From the IMG/VR virus record IMGVR_UViG_3300004369_000054, positions 1 to 36,595 of that record: DNA of 36,595 nucleotides; one strand, written 5' to 3'. The DNA comes from a virus. Made by a program: the position numbers and the translations under genes. How positions within the stretch are numbered: position 1 is the stretch's first letter; each line of letters begins with the position of its first letter. Under the pieces are notes generated by a model. That model saw nothing but the letters and a program-made list of their open reading frames with translations, had not been told where the DNA came from and did no database searches. Positions 30,350-36,595 of this stretch are shown here, piece after piece.

Positions 30350-30736
30350 ATGAAAATACTTAGAAACCGACTAAAGAAAGTAATGCAAGAAAAAGGGGTT
30401 ACAGGAATGAAAACCCTTTCTGATTCTGCAAATCTTGAATCTAGTACCGTAAGAAAGTTTCTTGACGGTAGTTCACGAAGCATAAAAGTCGAGACTCTTT
30501 ATAAACTTAGTTTAGCTTTAAATGTTCAACCTGTAGAACTACTACCGCTTGAATGGCAAAAGCCAAGTGACATAGATACCATAATATTAGAATCTGCAAT
30601 TACAGATATTTTAACAGCTGATCAACAAAATAAAACAAAAAGCACTCCCTCACAAATGGCAGGGGATATTGCGGATTTGTATAAAACTAAAATTAAAAAG
30701 AATCTTAAATCAATAAATAATGAGTCAATAAAATGA
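30350..30736 (+). CDS. Phage repressor, XRE family
   Basis: 128 aa. Residues 1-65 form a helix-turn-helix: LKKVMQEKGVTGMKTLSDSANLESSTVRKFLDGSSRSIKVETLYKLSLALNV (in part), the XRE/Cro-CI type. The C-terminal 60 residues are helical and lack the S24 (LexA-like) Ser/Lys self-cleavage domain. Inactivation on SOS would therefore need another route, such as an antirepressor. It is divergent from the leftward operon across O1/O2 and forms a lysogenic transcript with the next gene (4-nt ATGA overlap). It is the best candidate to bind the four TAGGAA...TTCCTA operators. Confidence 0.8.
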   Translation: MKILRNRLKKVMQEKGVTGMKTLSDSANLESSTVRKFLDGSSRSIKVETLYKLSLALNVQPVELLPLEWQKPSDIDTIILESAITDILTADQQNKTKSTPSQMAGDIADLYKTKIKKNLKSINNESIK

Positions 30737-31272
30737 AGAAAATATTATGCATTATTGCTATTTTAATTAACACCTCATGTGCAAATATTCCGGGAATGAC
30801 ATTACCGGGGCAAGTTAAAGTTCATGAGTCAAGTTTTGACGGTTCAAAAGAAATTAAACTGGAGCCTGTATTTGTAGAAAAAGGTTGGTTTAAAATAGGC
30901 GGTTTTTGGAATTCAAAGAATCCTGATCAAGTTAATCTAGTTGGCGAAATAACTCAATCTATTGTACATATTGAATCTGATGGCGGATTGCAATTTAACA
31001 TAGATGATAAAATAACTAAATTAAGCTCACCCGATATTAGTACTAACTTTGAAAGTGATTTAATCAATGGTGCCTCTTACAAACAATCAAAAAAGCATTT
31101 TGTAACGGATATTCAGTTGTTAAAAAGTCTTGTTGATGCCCATGACGTGAAAGTCAAATTAATTACAGCCGACGGCTATCGTGAAGGTGAAATAAATTCA
31201 AATTCTGCAATGAGATTAAAACCTGCACTGGTTAAATTTTTAAATACAATTCAAGAAGAACAAAATAAATAA
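30733..31272 (+). CDS. Probable lipoprotein, lysogenic-conversion candidate
   Basis: 179 aa. The N-terminus KKILCIIAILINTSCANIPG is a signal peptide with lipobox-like NTSC (Cys15 as the lipidated residue). The mature part is soluble and beta-rich: LEPVFVEKGWFKIGGFWNSKNPDQVNLVGEI (in part), SIVHIESDGGLQFNIDD and MRLKPALVKFLNTI. It overlaps the repressor gene by 4 nt, so it is made in the lysogen. Phage-encoded lipoproteins expressed with the repressor often block superinfection. That role is an inference here. Confidence 0.65.
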   Translation: MKKILCIIAILINTSCANIPGMTLPGQVKVHESSFDGSKEIKLEPVFVEKGWFKIGGFWNSKNPDQVNLVGEITQSIVHIESDGGLQFNIDDKITKLSSPDISTNFESDLINGASYKQSKKHFVTDIQLLKSLVDAHDVKVKLITADGYREGEINSNSAMRLKPALVKFLNTIQEEQNK

Positions 31273-31354
31273 CATTCTTTATTTTTGTATAAAAAACTAA
31301 TTAAATGTTTGATTAATTAGTCAATCATAATCACAAAATAAAAGGAATCAAAAT

Positions 31355-31510
31355 ATGACCGACGAAAAACAAGATAATGATAACCAAAACACAAAAGCCG
31401 AAAAACCACAAACAACTAATCAAATGATAGAAAAGCTTAACGAAGGGATAGCAAGTCAGGAAGAAATCGGCTCAAAAGGGGGAACAGGAGTCACGAAGGG
31501 AAATAGCTAA
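31355..31510 (+). CDS. 51-aa hydrophilic protein
   Basis: ATG 31355 behind AAAGGAA gives 51 residues, beginning MTDEKQDNDNQNTKAEKPQ and ending GGTGVTKGNS. It is rich in Asp, Asn, Gln and Lys, probably disordered, with a short helix NQMIEKLNEGIASQEEIG. It overlaps the convergent membrane-protein gene by 20 bp. No function assigned. Confidence 0.5.
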   Translation: MTDEKQDNDNQNTKAEKPQTTNQMIEKLNEGIASQEEIGSKGGTGVTKGNS

Positions 31511-32015
31511 CAATATAAATCCCAACCGCTACCACAAGGCTTATTTGCATTACGATTATTGCCAGATTAATATGCTTTCCTTTTTTGGCGTTTAGTTTTG
31601 CATTATGTTTTATCAGCTCTTGCTGTGTGTATAACTCCCAATGCAAAAAATGATTAAAATCTTTGTTCAAGCTAACAGGTAATAAAGTTTTATCCGGTTC
31701 ATTTCCCGATGATAGATATATTTGTGGCTTTATTGAATGAGAAAGAATAAATACGGCAATTAAAAAGCCTAAAATCATTACAATAGAAGGGATAATAAAC
31801 AAAGGCTGATCAGATTTTAAAACAAATGGAAACAACACAGAAATATAACCTATTGCACCTGTGATAATAAAAAAGGCTTTCTTATCTAACTCTCCGCAAG
31901 CCTCCAATCCTGTTTTTAAACAAATCTTTGCCTCTTCCAGTGCATATTCGGAATATTCTCTTGTAACTTTGGACCAGTCTAAATCTTTAAACGGTTTTTC
32001 TTCATCTAAATTCAT
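31491..32015 (-). CDS. Three-helix membrane protein, prophage cargo
   Basis: 174 aa from ATG 32015 with TTGAGG upstream; an earlier ATG at 32054 adds 13 residues without a binding site. An N-terminal charged helix (YSEYALEEAKICLKTGLEACG) leads into two membrane segments (FFIITGAIGYISVLFPFVL and LFIIPSIVMILGFLIAVFIL). These are followed by a 55-residue cytosolic part with FLHWELYTQQELIKHNAKLNAKKG, and a last segment (INLAIIVMQISLVVAVGIYIVSYF). The pattern of a 2-TM block, a helix with N..K..K and a further membrane segment recalls SLATT/S-4TM-type effectors of nucleotide-signalling defence, without proof. It is convergent with the lysogenic genes and has its own promoter region. Confidence 0.65.
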   Translation of the reverse strand: MNLDEEKPFKDLDWSKVTREYSEYALEEAKICLKTGLEACGELDKKAFFIITGAIGYISVLFPFVLKSDQPLFIIPSIVMILGFLIAVFILSHSIKPQIYLSSGNEPDKTLLPVSLNKDFNHFLHWELYTQQELIKHNAKLNAKKGKHINLAIIVMQISLVVAVGIYIVSYFPS

Positions 32016-32091
32016 ATAAACCTCAATATATTTTATATATAAAACCATTATCACAAAATTTATATTTGTGCAAAAATATGTATAATTTTTT

Positions 32092-32120
32092 CGTCATTAC
32101 GAACAAAGCTAAGCAATCCA
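32092..32120. repeat. Remnant of CGTCATT...GCAATCC dispersed repeat
   Basis: CGTCATTACGAACAAAGCTA followed by AGCAATCCA matches, with point changes, a dispersed intergenic repeat of alphaproteobacterial (notably Rickettsiales-like) genomes. Only one half is seen. It suggests host-type DNA inside the immunity region. Confidence 0.4.
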
Positions 32121-32235
32121 ACCAAGATCACTCGAAAGTTTAACGATTTATTAATCTTTTCTACTTATAAGCGAGCTTGGCAGCTAGCCTCTTAACCTTT
32201 TCAGGTAGTTACTTATGACAAGAAAGGGTCGATTA

Positions 32236-32442
32236 ATGTCTAATATTCTTACCTTCCCCAAACCTGCCCAAATTATAGATTATGCAAACAACATTGTAAT
32301 ACACGATGTAAGAAAACGTCATAATCTAACCTACTGCCTCAAAACCAAGTCTTGCCTTTTTGCAAATAAAACAAATCCCTATTCTTGCAAATATTATTTT
32401 AAATGCGAAGGTAAAAAAAACACTTTAAAACTTTTTTTATAA
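32236..32442 (+). CDS. Small Cys-containing hypothetical protein
   Basis: 68 aa from ATG 32236, which has AAAGGG 7 nt upstream; a further ATG at 32215 lacks a site. It begins MSNILTFPKPAQIIDYANN and contains four cysteines in LTYCLKTKSCLFANKTNPYSCKYYFKCEGK (in part), a possible metal-binding pattern. Located between the membrane-protein gene and the rightward promoter. No family recognised. Confidence 0.5.
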   Translation: MSNILTFPKPAQIIDYANNIVIHDVRKRHNLTYCLKTKSCLFANKTNPYSCKYYFKCEGKKNTLKLFL

Positions 32443-32498
32443 AAACCTAATACGCTAATCTTAAGCATATCAAAGGCTTTCCCTCGCTTTTAAAAAAG

Positions 32499-32514
32499 TA
32501 GGAATACTTTCCTA
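32499..32514. promoter_or_regulatory. Operator O3
   Basis: TAGGAATACTTTCCTA, identical to O1, and extended to GTAGGAATACTTTCCTAC. It lies just upstream of the rightward promoter -35. Confidence 0.85.
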
Positions 32515-32522
32515 CTTTACTA

Positions 32523-32551
32523 TTGACTAGGAATATTTTCCTATATATAAT
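32523..32551 (+). promoter_or_regulatory. Rightward early promoter with operator O4
   Basis: TTGACT (32523-32528), 17-bp spacer, TATAAT (32546-32551). Operator O4, TAGGAATATTTTCCTA (32528-32543), lies in the spacer. This gives a strong promoter fully controlled by repressor. It drives the plus-strand genes from 32583. Confidence 0.88.
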
Positions 32552-32582
32552 TATATTCATCAACACAAGATGGATATAAAAA

Positions 32583-32813
32583 ATGGGTAATAAAAAAGAA
32601 TTTGAAAGAATCTCAAAAAAAACCGATCAGGCACTTAGATCGCTTGAGATGAACATAGTTAATCGAATTTTCGAATCATGCGTACTATCCGAGCAAACTC
32701 AAAATGAATTAGTCCGCATAATGGAAAATAGGGATGCTTCCGCAATTGAAAATCGCAAAGCGGCAATATCCGTAATCCTAAGCACCGATAACATTAACAG
32801 CAATCATATCTAG
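32583..32813 (+). CDS. Small early phage protein, first rightward gene
   Basis: 76 aa, helical, beginning NKKEFERISKKTDQALRSLEMN and containing CVLSEQTQNELVRIMENR. No domain recognised; it lacks a clear HTH. It follows the operator-controlled promoter by about 32 bp, so it is expressed at once on induction. It may be a Cro-like or host-takeover protein. Confidence 0.6.
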   Translation: MGNKKEFERISKKTDQALRSLEMNIVNRIFESCVLSEQTQNELVRIMENRDASAIENRKAAISVILSTDNINSNHI

Positions 32814-32824
32814 GGAATGTAACG

Positions 32825-32947
32825 ATGAAAGCACATCAAGAAATACAGATTCGCTATTTTTTATTAGCACTTTTTATGACCGCCATAATGGTTGCCTATC
32901 ATTATAATGCGGCTGATATATGCACCGCCGATTTTTGTATTAAATAA
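32825..32947 (+). CDS. 40-aa single-pass membrane protein
   Basis: ATG 32825 after AGGGAA gives 40 residues. A membrane helix IRYFLLALFMTAIMVAYHY follows the short charged start, and the end has two Cys (ADICTADFCIK). Placed between two early genes with 11 bp on both sides. Function unknown. Confidence 0.5.
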   Translation: MKAHQEIQIRYFLLALFMTAIMVAYHYNAADICTADFCIK

Positions 32948-32958
32948 CGGATATAAAC

Positions 32959-33198
32959 ATGGAAATCGAACAGGAAGTAAAGCAAATAATTAAAGACCAT
33001 TTGGTAATCACACCGCCGGTAATTGAGCTTCAATCAAGAATAATTGATGATCTGGGTGCCGACGAAATAGACCTTGTTGAAATAGTCATGATAGCGGAAG
33101 AAAAATTCAATATTAGTATATCAGATAGAGAAATGAACCGTCTGGTTACAATGCAGGATCTGGTCAATATAATTCAATCTAAAAAAGGGGATAATTAA
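32959..33198 (+). CDS. Acyl carrier protein homologue lacking the phosphopantetheine serine
   Basis: 79 aa, aligned end to end with bacterial ACP by eye: EIEQEVKQIIKDHLVITPP, DDLGADEIDLVEIVMIAEEKF, ISISDREMNRLVTMQDLVNII. The canonical LGADSLDTVELVM motif has become LGADEIDLVEIVM. Residue 36, the serine that carries phosphopantetheine in ACP, is Glu (codon GAA). The helix II recognition surface is kept. It cannot carry an acyl chain in the usual way, so it may bind ACP partners such as acyltransferases, SpoT/RelA-type or MukB-type proteins as a decoy or allosteric partner. It is co-expressed with early genes (1 bp to the next gene). Confidence 0.85.
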   Translation: MEIEQEVKQIIKDHLVITPPVIELQSRIIDDLGADEIDLVEIVMIAEEKFNISISDREMNRLVTMQDLVNIIQSKKGDN

Positions 33199-33199
33199 A

Positions 33200-33592
33200 A
33201 TGTCTAAAATTGACGAAATAACCGGAGAGGTTAAATCTGACGATAACGAATCAAATGATAGTGCCAGAAGTTTCACACTCTTTCTGGCAACTCTTGAAGA
33301 CGGGGAATTAAATAGCGAGCTTTCGCAGGGCTTAAGACAACTGTCAAAAAAGATGAACGAGCATTGTATAAATTACGGCAGTAAGGCAAAAGGAAAAATC
33401 AAGATTGAAATTGATTTGATTCTTGAGAAAGGTTGCTTCGATATCCGTAGTAAGTTCAAGGTCACCGAGCCTGAAGCTCCAAGATTGCGTTCGATAGCGT
33501 GGGCTGACAAAAGCTACAATCTTTTGCCTAACAATCCTCGACAAAACGACATGTTTCGTGATGTAAACGTCCGTAAAATTAAAACTATTTAA
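33200..33592 (+). CDS. Conserved early phage protein, unknown
   Basis: 130 aa. The centre RSFTLFLATLEDGELNSELSQGLRQLSKKMNEHCINYGSKAKGKIKIEIDLILEKG (in part) and the end APRLRSIAWADKSYNLLPNNPRQNDMF (in part) recur in alphaproteobacterial phages next to DUF2303 genes. A role in recombination or replication is possible but not shown. Strong coupling to the ACP-like gene. Confidence 0.65.
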   Translation: MSKIDEITGEVKSDDNESNDSARSFTLFLATLEDGELNSELSQGLRQLSKKMNEHCINYGSKAKGKIKIEIDLILEKGCFDIRSKFKVTEPEAPRLRSIAWADKSYNLLPNNPRQNDMFRDVNVRKIKTI

Positions 33593-33637
33593 TAAATATT
33601 AAGTTCAACTTTTTAAATTAAAATAAGGAAAAAAACA

Positions 33638-34543
33638 ATGTCCGAAAACAATCAATACGCAGACATATTAGAATCTGTAAAGCAGCTTTATAATCCGGAA
33701 CTAAAAACAGTTACCCACGGTGACAAATCTGCTGAAGTTTTAATATTACCCGAAGGTAAAAAGGCTTGCGACATAAAACCGTTTTTAGACAAATATTTGA
33801 CGGCTCCCGAAAGAAGAAAAGGCACGGCATTTGTAACACAGTTAAATAGCTTTATTGACCACGTGAATCGCTTCAAAGATGATGACAGCGTCATATTTGC
33901 GAATAACGAAATGAGCAACCCCAGCCTTACTGCGGTAATCGACTATCACAAATCAACCTATGAAGGCGAGCCTAGATTCGGTGAGCATAGAACACATTAC
34001 CAATTCCCTTTATCGAAAGAGTGGAAAAGCTGGCTTGCTTTTGATGGAAAACAGCTTTCACAAGCCGATTTTGCGGCTTTTATTGAAGATAGAATAGGTG
34101 ATGTACTACATACCTATGACGGTGACTTGGAATCTGATGAGAAATTAAAAGAACTTGCCGAATTATTGGGCGGAAAGTTTGCAGGTCCGTCTACATTAGT
34201 AGCTTTTAGTAAAAATCTCGAGGTAAATGAGAACTCAAAAGTTAGAAATTCAAATAATTTATCTTCCGGAGAAGGAGCTTTAATATACGAAACCGAGCAT
34301 GTCGACAGCCAAGGTGCTCCGGTGAAAGTTCCCAACATGTTTTTGATAGGACTGCCGATATTTGTTGGCGGCGACATATACAGGGTTGCGGTAAGGCTTA
34401 GATACAGAATTCGCAGCGGCTCTATATCGTGGTTCTATAATTTATTTCGAATTGAAAATGTTTTTGAAGATGCCTTTGAAGGTGCCTGTGAAAAAGCCAA
34501 GCGAGAAACAGGGCTGCCGTTGTTTTTAGGTTGTCCCGAATAA
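33638..34543 (+). CDS. DUF2303 (YfdQ) family protein
   Basis: 301 aa. Landmarks of DUF2303 are ILPEGKKACDIKPFLDKYLTAPERRKGTAFV (in part), LNSFIDHVNRFKDDDSVIFAN, LTAVIDYHKS, FGEHRTHYQFPLSKEWKSW and the ending LRYRIRSGSISWFYNLFRI. The family is common in the early region of temperate phages; its function is unknown. Good AAGGAA upstream. Confidence 0.85.
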   Translation: MSENNQYADILESVKQLYNPELKTVTHGDKSAEVLILPEGKKACDIKPFLDKYLTAPERRKGTAFVTQLNSFIDHVNRFKDDDSVIFANNEMSNPSLTAVIDYHKSTYEGEPRFGEHRTHYQFPLSKEWKSWLAFDGKQLSQADFAAFIEDRIGDVLHTYDGDLESDEKLKELAELLGGKFAGPSTLVAFSKNLEVNENSKVRNSNNLSSGEGALIYETEHVDSQGAPVKVPNMFLIGLPIFVGGDIYRVAVRLRYRIRSGSISWFYNLFRIENVFEDAFEGACEKAKRETGLPLFLGCPE

Positions 34544-34584
34544 ATCTAAAAGGTCGGTATATTTAAATATATATCGATGAAAAA

Positions 34585-34650
34585 TCGGGGTGTAGGGAAA
34601 TGGTAGACCTTATAGCCGAAAAACATTGGTGACAGCACGGAGAGACGGCG
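34585..34650 (+). other. tRNA-like or structured leader sequence
   Basis: GGTGTAGGGAAATGGTAGACC resembles a tRNA D-arm, and a hairpin GGTnTA/TAnACC can form. No matching anticodon arm, T-arm (GTTCGAATC) or acceptor partner follows. It may be a decayed tRNA or a leader RNA between DUF2303 and the next small gene. Confidence 0.3.
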
Positions 34651-34677
34651 TTTAAAATAATAACTATGGAGGCAAAA

Positions 34678-34806
34678 ATGACCGCAGTAGCAATAGCAGC
34701 AATATTCGGCTTAGTATTCACATTCGGATCTGCCAAATGTGAGAAAGACGGATATAACGATATTAAAAAATGTACTGCTAAATATCAGCAATACAATAAG
34801 AAGTAA
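34678..34806 (+). CDS. 42-aa small secreted or membrane protein
   Basis: ATG 34678 with a strong GGAGG 6 nt upstream. A hydrophobic start (TAVAIAAIFGLVFTFGSA) is followed by a charged tail with two Cys (KCEKDGYNDIKKCTAKYQQY). It could be exported and form one disulphide. Its stop lies in a 9-bp hairpin. Confidence 0.55.
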   Translation: MTAVAIAAIFGLVFTFGSAKCEKDGYNDIKKCTAKYQQYNKK

Positions 34807-34819
34807 GTAACTTCTTATT
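34795..34819 (+). terminator. Hairpin at the end of the small gene
   Basis: AATAAGAAG (34795-34803) pairs perfectly with CTTCTTATT (34811-34819). No T-run follows, so it is probably an RNA stabiliser or pause rather than a true terminator. A second imperfect stem (GGGGCAAG with CTTGCTCC) lies downstream. Confidence 0.35.
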
Positions 34820-34893
34820 ATCGGGGGGCAAGTTTCGTATCCATCCTTGCTCCTCGACCAAACATAGGGAAGAAAATACAGGAGAAAAGACAC

Positions 34894-35166
34894 GTGGAAC
34901 GCAACAAAAAAGAACTACTATCTAAAGAAGAGGAACACATACTAAAACATTCCGTAGGACACGCTCATAAAAAAGGGCAAAGAGCTTATAGAAATCATTT
35001 TGTGACTGATGAAAATACGGTTGACTTCCCTCATTGTATTAACTTAGTGAAAAAAGGCTTTATGAAAAGAGGCAAAGCACTTGGTTCAACAGTTTTTTGG
35101 GTAACTGAAGAAGGTGCCAAAGTAATTGGTATGTCAAAAGTAAAATTAAAAAAAGCCATGAGGTAA
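34894..35166 (+). CDS. Small basic early protein, GTG start
   Basis: 90 aa from GTG 34894 with GGAG about 9 nt upstream. The middle KKGQRAYRNHFVTDENTVDFPHCINLVKKGFMKRGKALGSTVFWVTEEGAKVIG (in part) looks like a winged-helix fold with a C-terminal wing ending (FWVTEEGAKVI). Likely a phage DNA-binding or regulatory protein. No family named. Confidence 0.6.
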   Translation: MERNKKELLSKEEEHILKHSVGHAHKKGQRAYRNHFVTDENTVDFPHCINLVKKGFMKRGKALGSTVFWVTEEGAKVIGMSKVKLKKAMR

Positions 35167-35172
35167 ATTAAA

Positions 35173-35403
35173 ATGCAAAACAGCATCTGCCTTACAGAAA
35201 ATGAAATACAACAGATAACCAACAGGAAGCGTAGGGATTGCCAGATTACGGCTTTATCACAAATGGGGGTGGATTTTAAACGTAGACCTGACGGAAGTAT
35301 AGTTATTTTACGAAAGCATTTTAATAATGTAATGGGCGGTGATATAAAACAATCTAATAACCCTGATAAATTTCAGGCAAACTGGAATATGGTAAATGCC
35401 TAA
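35173..35403 (+). CDS. DUF4224 protein, integrase partner
   Basis: 76 aa. The pattern CLTENEIQQITNRKRRDCQITALSQMGVDFKRRPDGSIVILR (in part) is DUF4224, in which LTxxE...T....xQ...L..mGI.f..r.DG...VlR recurs. Such genes lie directly before phage integrases and are thought to help recombination direction. It overlaps the integrase by 8 nt, so the two are translated together. Confidence 0.85.
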   Translation: MQNSICLTENEIQQITNRKRRDCQITALSQMGVDFKRRPDGSIVILRKHFNNVMGGDIKQSNNPDKFQANWNMVNA

Positions 35404-36430
35404 GAGAAATAAAGAAAATAAAGGTCTGCCGAAAAGATGGCAATACAAACACAATGCCTATTACTACCGAGTTCCTGTCGGGCAAGAACATTTATGGGAT
35501 TGGAAGACTATTTATAGGTTGGGGAAAACTCTGTCAGAGGCACACAGAGAGTATGCTAACAAAGTAGAAATAAAACATAATGCAAATACCATAGGTGATC
35601 TACTTGATGAATATGCCATTAAGATAATTCCGTTTAAAGCCCCAAAAACAAGAAAAGATAACTACGCTCAGCTTAAGAGGTTGAAGTTAGTTTTTGGAGA
35701 GGCTCACCTTATTGATATCAAGCCTATGCACATTTATCGTTATTATAATGAAAGAGCTGCTAAGGTAGCCGCAAAAAGAGAAATAGCATTACTATCACAC
35801 GCATTCACAGTTGCAGTTGAATGGGGATATCTTAGCCGTCACCCTTTTAAAGGGCAAGTTACTCTTAAAAACAATGCACCAAGAGACAGATATATTGAGG
35901 ATTGGGAAATAGAACAATGCTCAAAATTAACACAAAGAGCTCAAAGAGGGGGTGTTTTGATGATACAGGCATATATCAACTTAAAACTACTTACCGGTCT
36001 TAGAAAAACGGATCTATTGAAAATAGAGTTATCCGATATTACAAATGACGGTCTATATGTCCAAACTAGCAAAACTTCTAAAAAGGCGTTATATTTATGG
36101 ACCGATGATTTTCGAGCAGCAATAAAAACTGCAAAAACAGTGCGTCCGGTTGATATCTCAAAATATTTATTCTGTACTAAATATGGAAAAAGCTACCTAA
36201 ATGAAGATGGCACTACCAGTGGTTTTGATAGTATGTGGCAAAGATTTATGAAAAGATTGATAGTAGAAACCGATGTAAATGAAACTTTCACAGAGCACGA
36301 TCTAAGAGCAAAAGCTGCAAGTGATCTGGAAACTGATGAACGAGCTCAAGAGCTACTCGGCCACTCAAATGTGCTTTTAACTAAAAAAGTTTATCGTAGG
36401 AAACTTGTTACAATAATGCCTACGAGATAA
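35396..36430 (+). CDS. int: Phage tyrosine integrase
   Basis: 344 aa. N-terminal arm domain with LPKRWQYKHNAYYYRVPVG, core-binding domain about 65-155, catalytic domain with Arg203 (TGLRKTDLLKI), Lys226 (TSKTSKK), His301 and Arg304 (EHDLRAKAAS), His323 (LLGHSN) and Tyr333 (KKVYRR). The usual second His of HxxRH is Ala, as in some related integrases. It lies beside tRNA-Thr, with arm-type repeats between, so it is the integrase of this prophage. It belongs to the repressor-controlled rightward operon, so it is expressed on induction together with DUF4224. Confidence 0.93.
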   Translation: MPKRNKENKGLPKRWQYKHNAYYYRVPVGQEHLWDWKTIYRLGKTLSEAHREYANKVEIKHNANTIGDLLDEYAIKIIPFKAPKTRKDNYAQLKRLKLVFGEAHLIDIKPMHIYRYYNERAAKVAAKREIALLSHAFTVAVEWGYLSRHPFKGQVTLKNNAPRDRYIEDWEIEQCSKLTQRAQRGGVLMIQAYINLKLLTGLRKTDLLKIELSDITNDGLYVQTSKTSKKALYLWTDDFRAAIKTAKTVRPVDISKYLFCTKYGKSYLNEDGTTSGFDSMWQRFMKRLIVETDVNETFTEHDLRAKAASDLETDERAQELLGHSNVLLTKKVYRRKLVTIMPTR

Positions 36431-36432
36431 TT

Positions 36433-36466
36433 AATTTTATGGGACAACAACAATTTTATGGGACAA
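36433..36466. repeat. Two AATTTTATGGGACAA direct repeats, probable integrase arm sites
   Basis: The 15-bp sequence AATTTTATGGGACAA occurs at 36433-36447 and 36452-36466, 19 bp apart. They lie between the integrase stop and the tRNA 3' end, where arm-type sites of a phage attachment region are expected. Confidence 0.65.
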
Positions 36467-36501
36467 GGAGTTTTTAAAATTAGCTGTAAGTTATTGAAAA
36501 A

Positions 36502-36577
36502 TGGTGCCGCTTGTCGGACTTGAACTGACAACCTACTGATTACAAATCAGTTGCTCTACCAATTGAGCTAAAGCGGC
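36502..36577 (-). tRNA. tRNA-Thr (anticodon TGT), attachment-site candidate
   Basis: Reading the minus strand, the 7-bp acceptor stem GCCGCTT/AAGCGGC is followed by discriminator A and encoded CCA. The D-arm is GCTC...GAGC. The anticodon stem ACTGA/TCAGT encloses the loop TTTGTAA (anticodon TGT). The T-arm is GTTGTCAGTTCAAGTCCGACA-like. All arms pair, so the gene is intact. Its 3' end faces the integrase, the usual geometry for a phage that re-forms the tRNA on integration. The partner attachment site was not found in the window. Confidence 0.95.
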
Positions 36578-36595
36578 ACTGTGCAAGAAGTACAC

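Noticed and set aside
34585-34650. Complete tRNA gene
   Set aside because: No anticodon arm, T-arm or matching acceptor stem follows the D-arm-like motif.
36502-36577. Prophage tRNA carried as phage cargo
   Set aside because: The tRNA is intact, at the border and with its 3' end toward the integrase, so it is better explained as the host gene used for integration.

Overview
The window is almost entirely one temperate, tailed-phage prophage of the HK97-like (siphovirus-type) class in an AT-rich alphaproteobacterium. The host call is an inference. It rests on the low GC, on tail genes resembling alphaproteobacterial gene-transfer-agent (GTA) genes, on families common in alphaproteobacterial phages (DUF2303, DUF4224, DUF6456-like), and on a remnant of a CGTCATT...GCAATCC dispersed repeat often seen in Rickettsiales-like genomes. 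The species cannot be named from this sequence.

Layout. (i) 1-1836: a truncated membrane-anchored TPR gene (minus) with near-identical 141-bp repeats, then about 600 bp with a terminator and a perfect hairpin but no convincing gene. (ii) 1837-23366, minus strand, reading right to left: HNH nuclease, DNA methyltransferase, small and large terminase, a portal-MuF fusion, prohead protease, major capsid, decoration-type proteins, head-tail connectors, major tail protein, a tail chaperone made in two forms by an apparent -1 frameshift, tape measure, distal tail and hub, fibres, a hydrolase, and a lysis cassette. (iii) 23440-26900: an intrusion with an IS1595-type transposase and passenger gene, large hairpins, tiny genes and a second tyrosine integrase. 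(iv) 26906-30250, minus: the early leftward operon, with a DUF6456-like protein, an O-like replication protein carrying iteron-like repeats inside its gene, and HTH regulators. (v) 30260-32550: the immunity region. A repressor and its lysogenic cargo (lipoprotein, 51-aa protein, membrane protein) are bracketed by two pairs of identical-type operators, TAGGAA-N3/4-TTCCTA. (vi) 32583-36430, plus: the early rightward operon, including an acyl-carrier-protein homologue without the phosphopantetheine serine, DUF2303, DUF4224 and the main integrase. (vii) 36502-36577: an intact tRNA-Thr(TGT) whose 3' end faces the integrase and is the likely attachment site.

How it works together. The repressor at 30350 should hold down the leftward promoter at 30258-30287 and the rightward promoter at 32523-32551 through the four operators. 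Release would express replication genes leftward and excision/early genes rightward, followed by the long leftward late operon. The most interesting items are the frameshifted tail chaperone, the serine-less ACP, the iterons conserved in two different reading frames inside the replication gene, the split immunity region with a membrane-protein cargo, a 141-bp MITE-like element directly behind the capsid gene, and the nested integrase/IS region.
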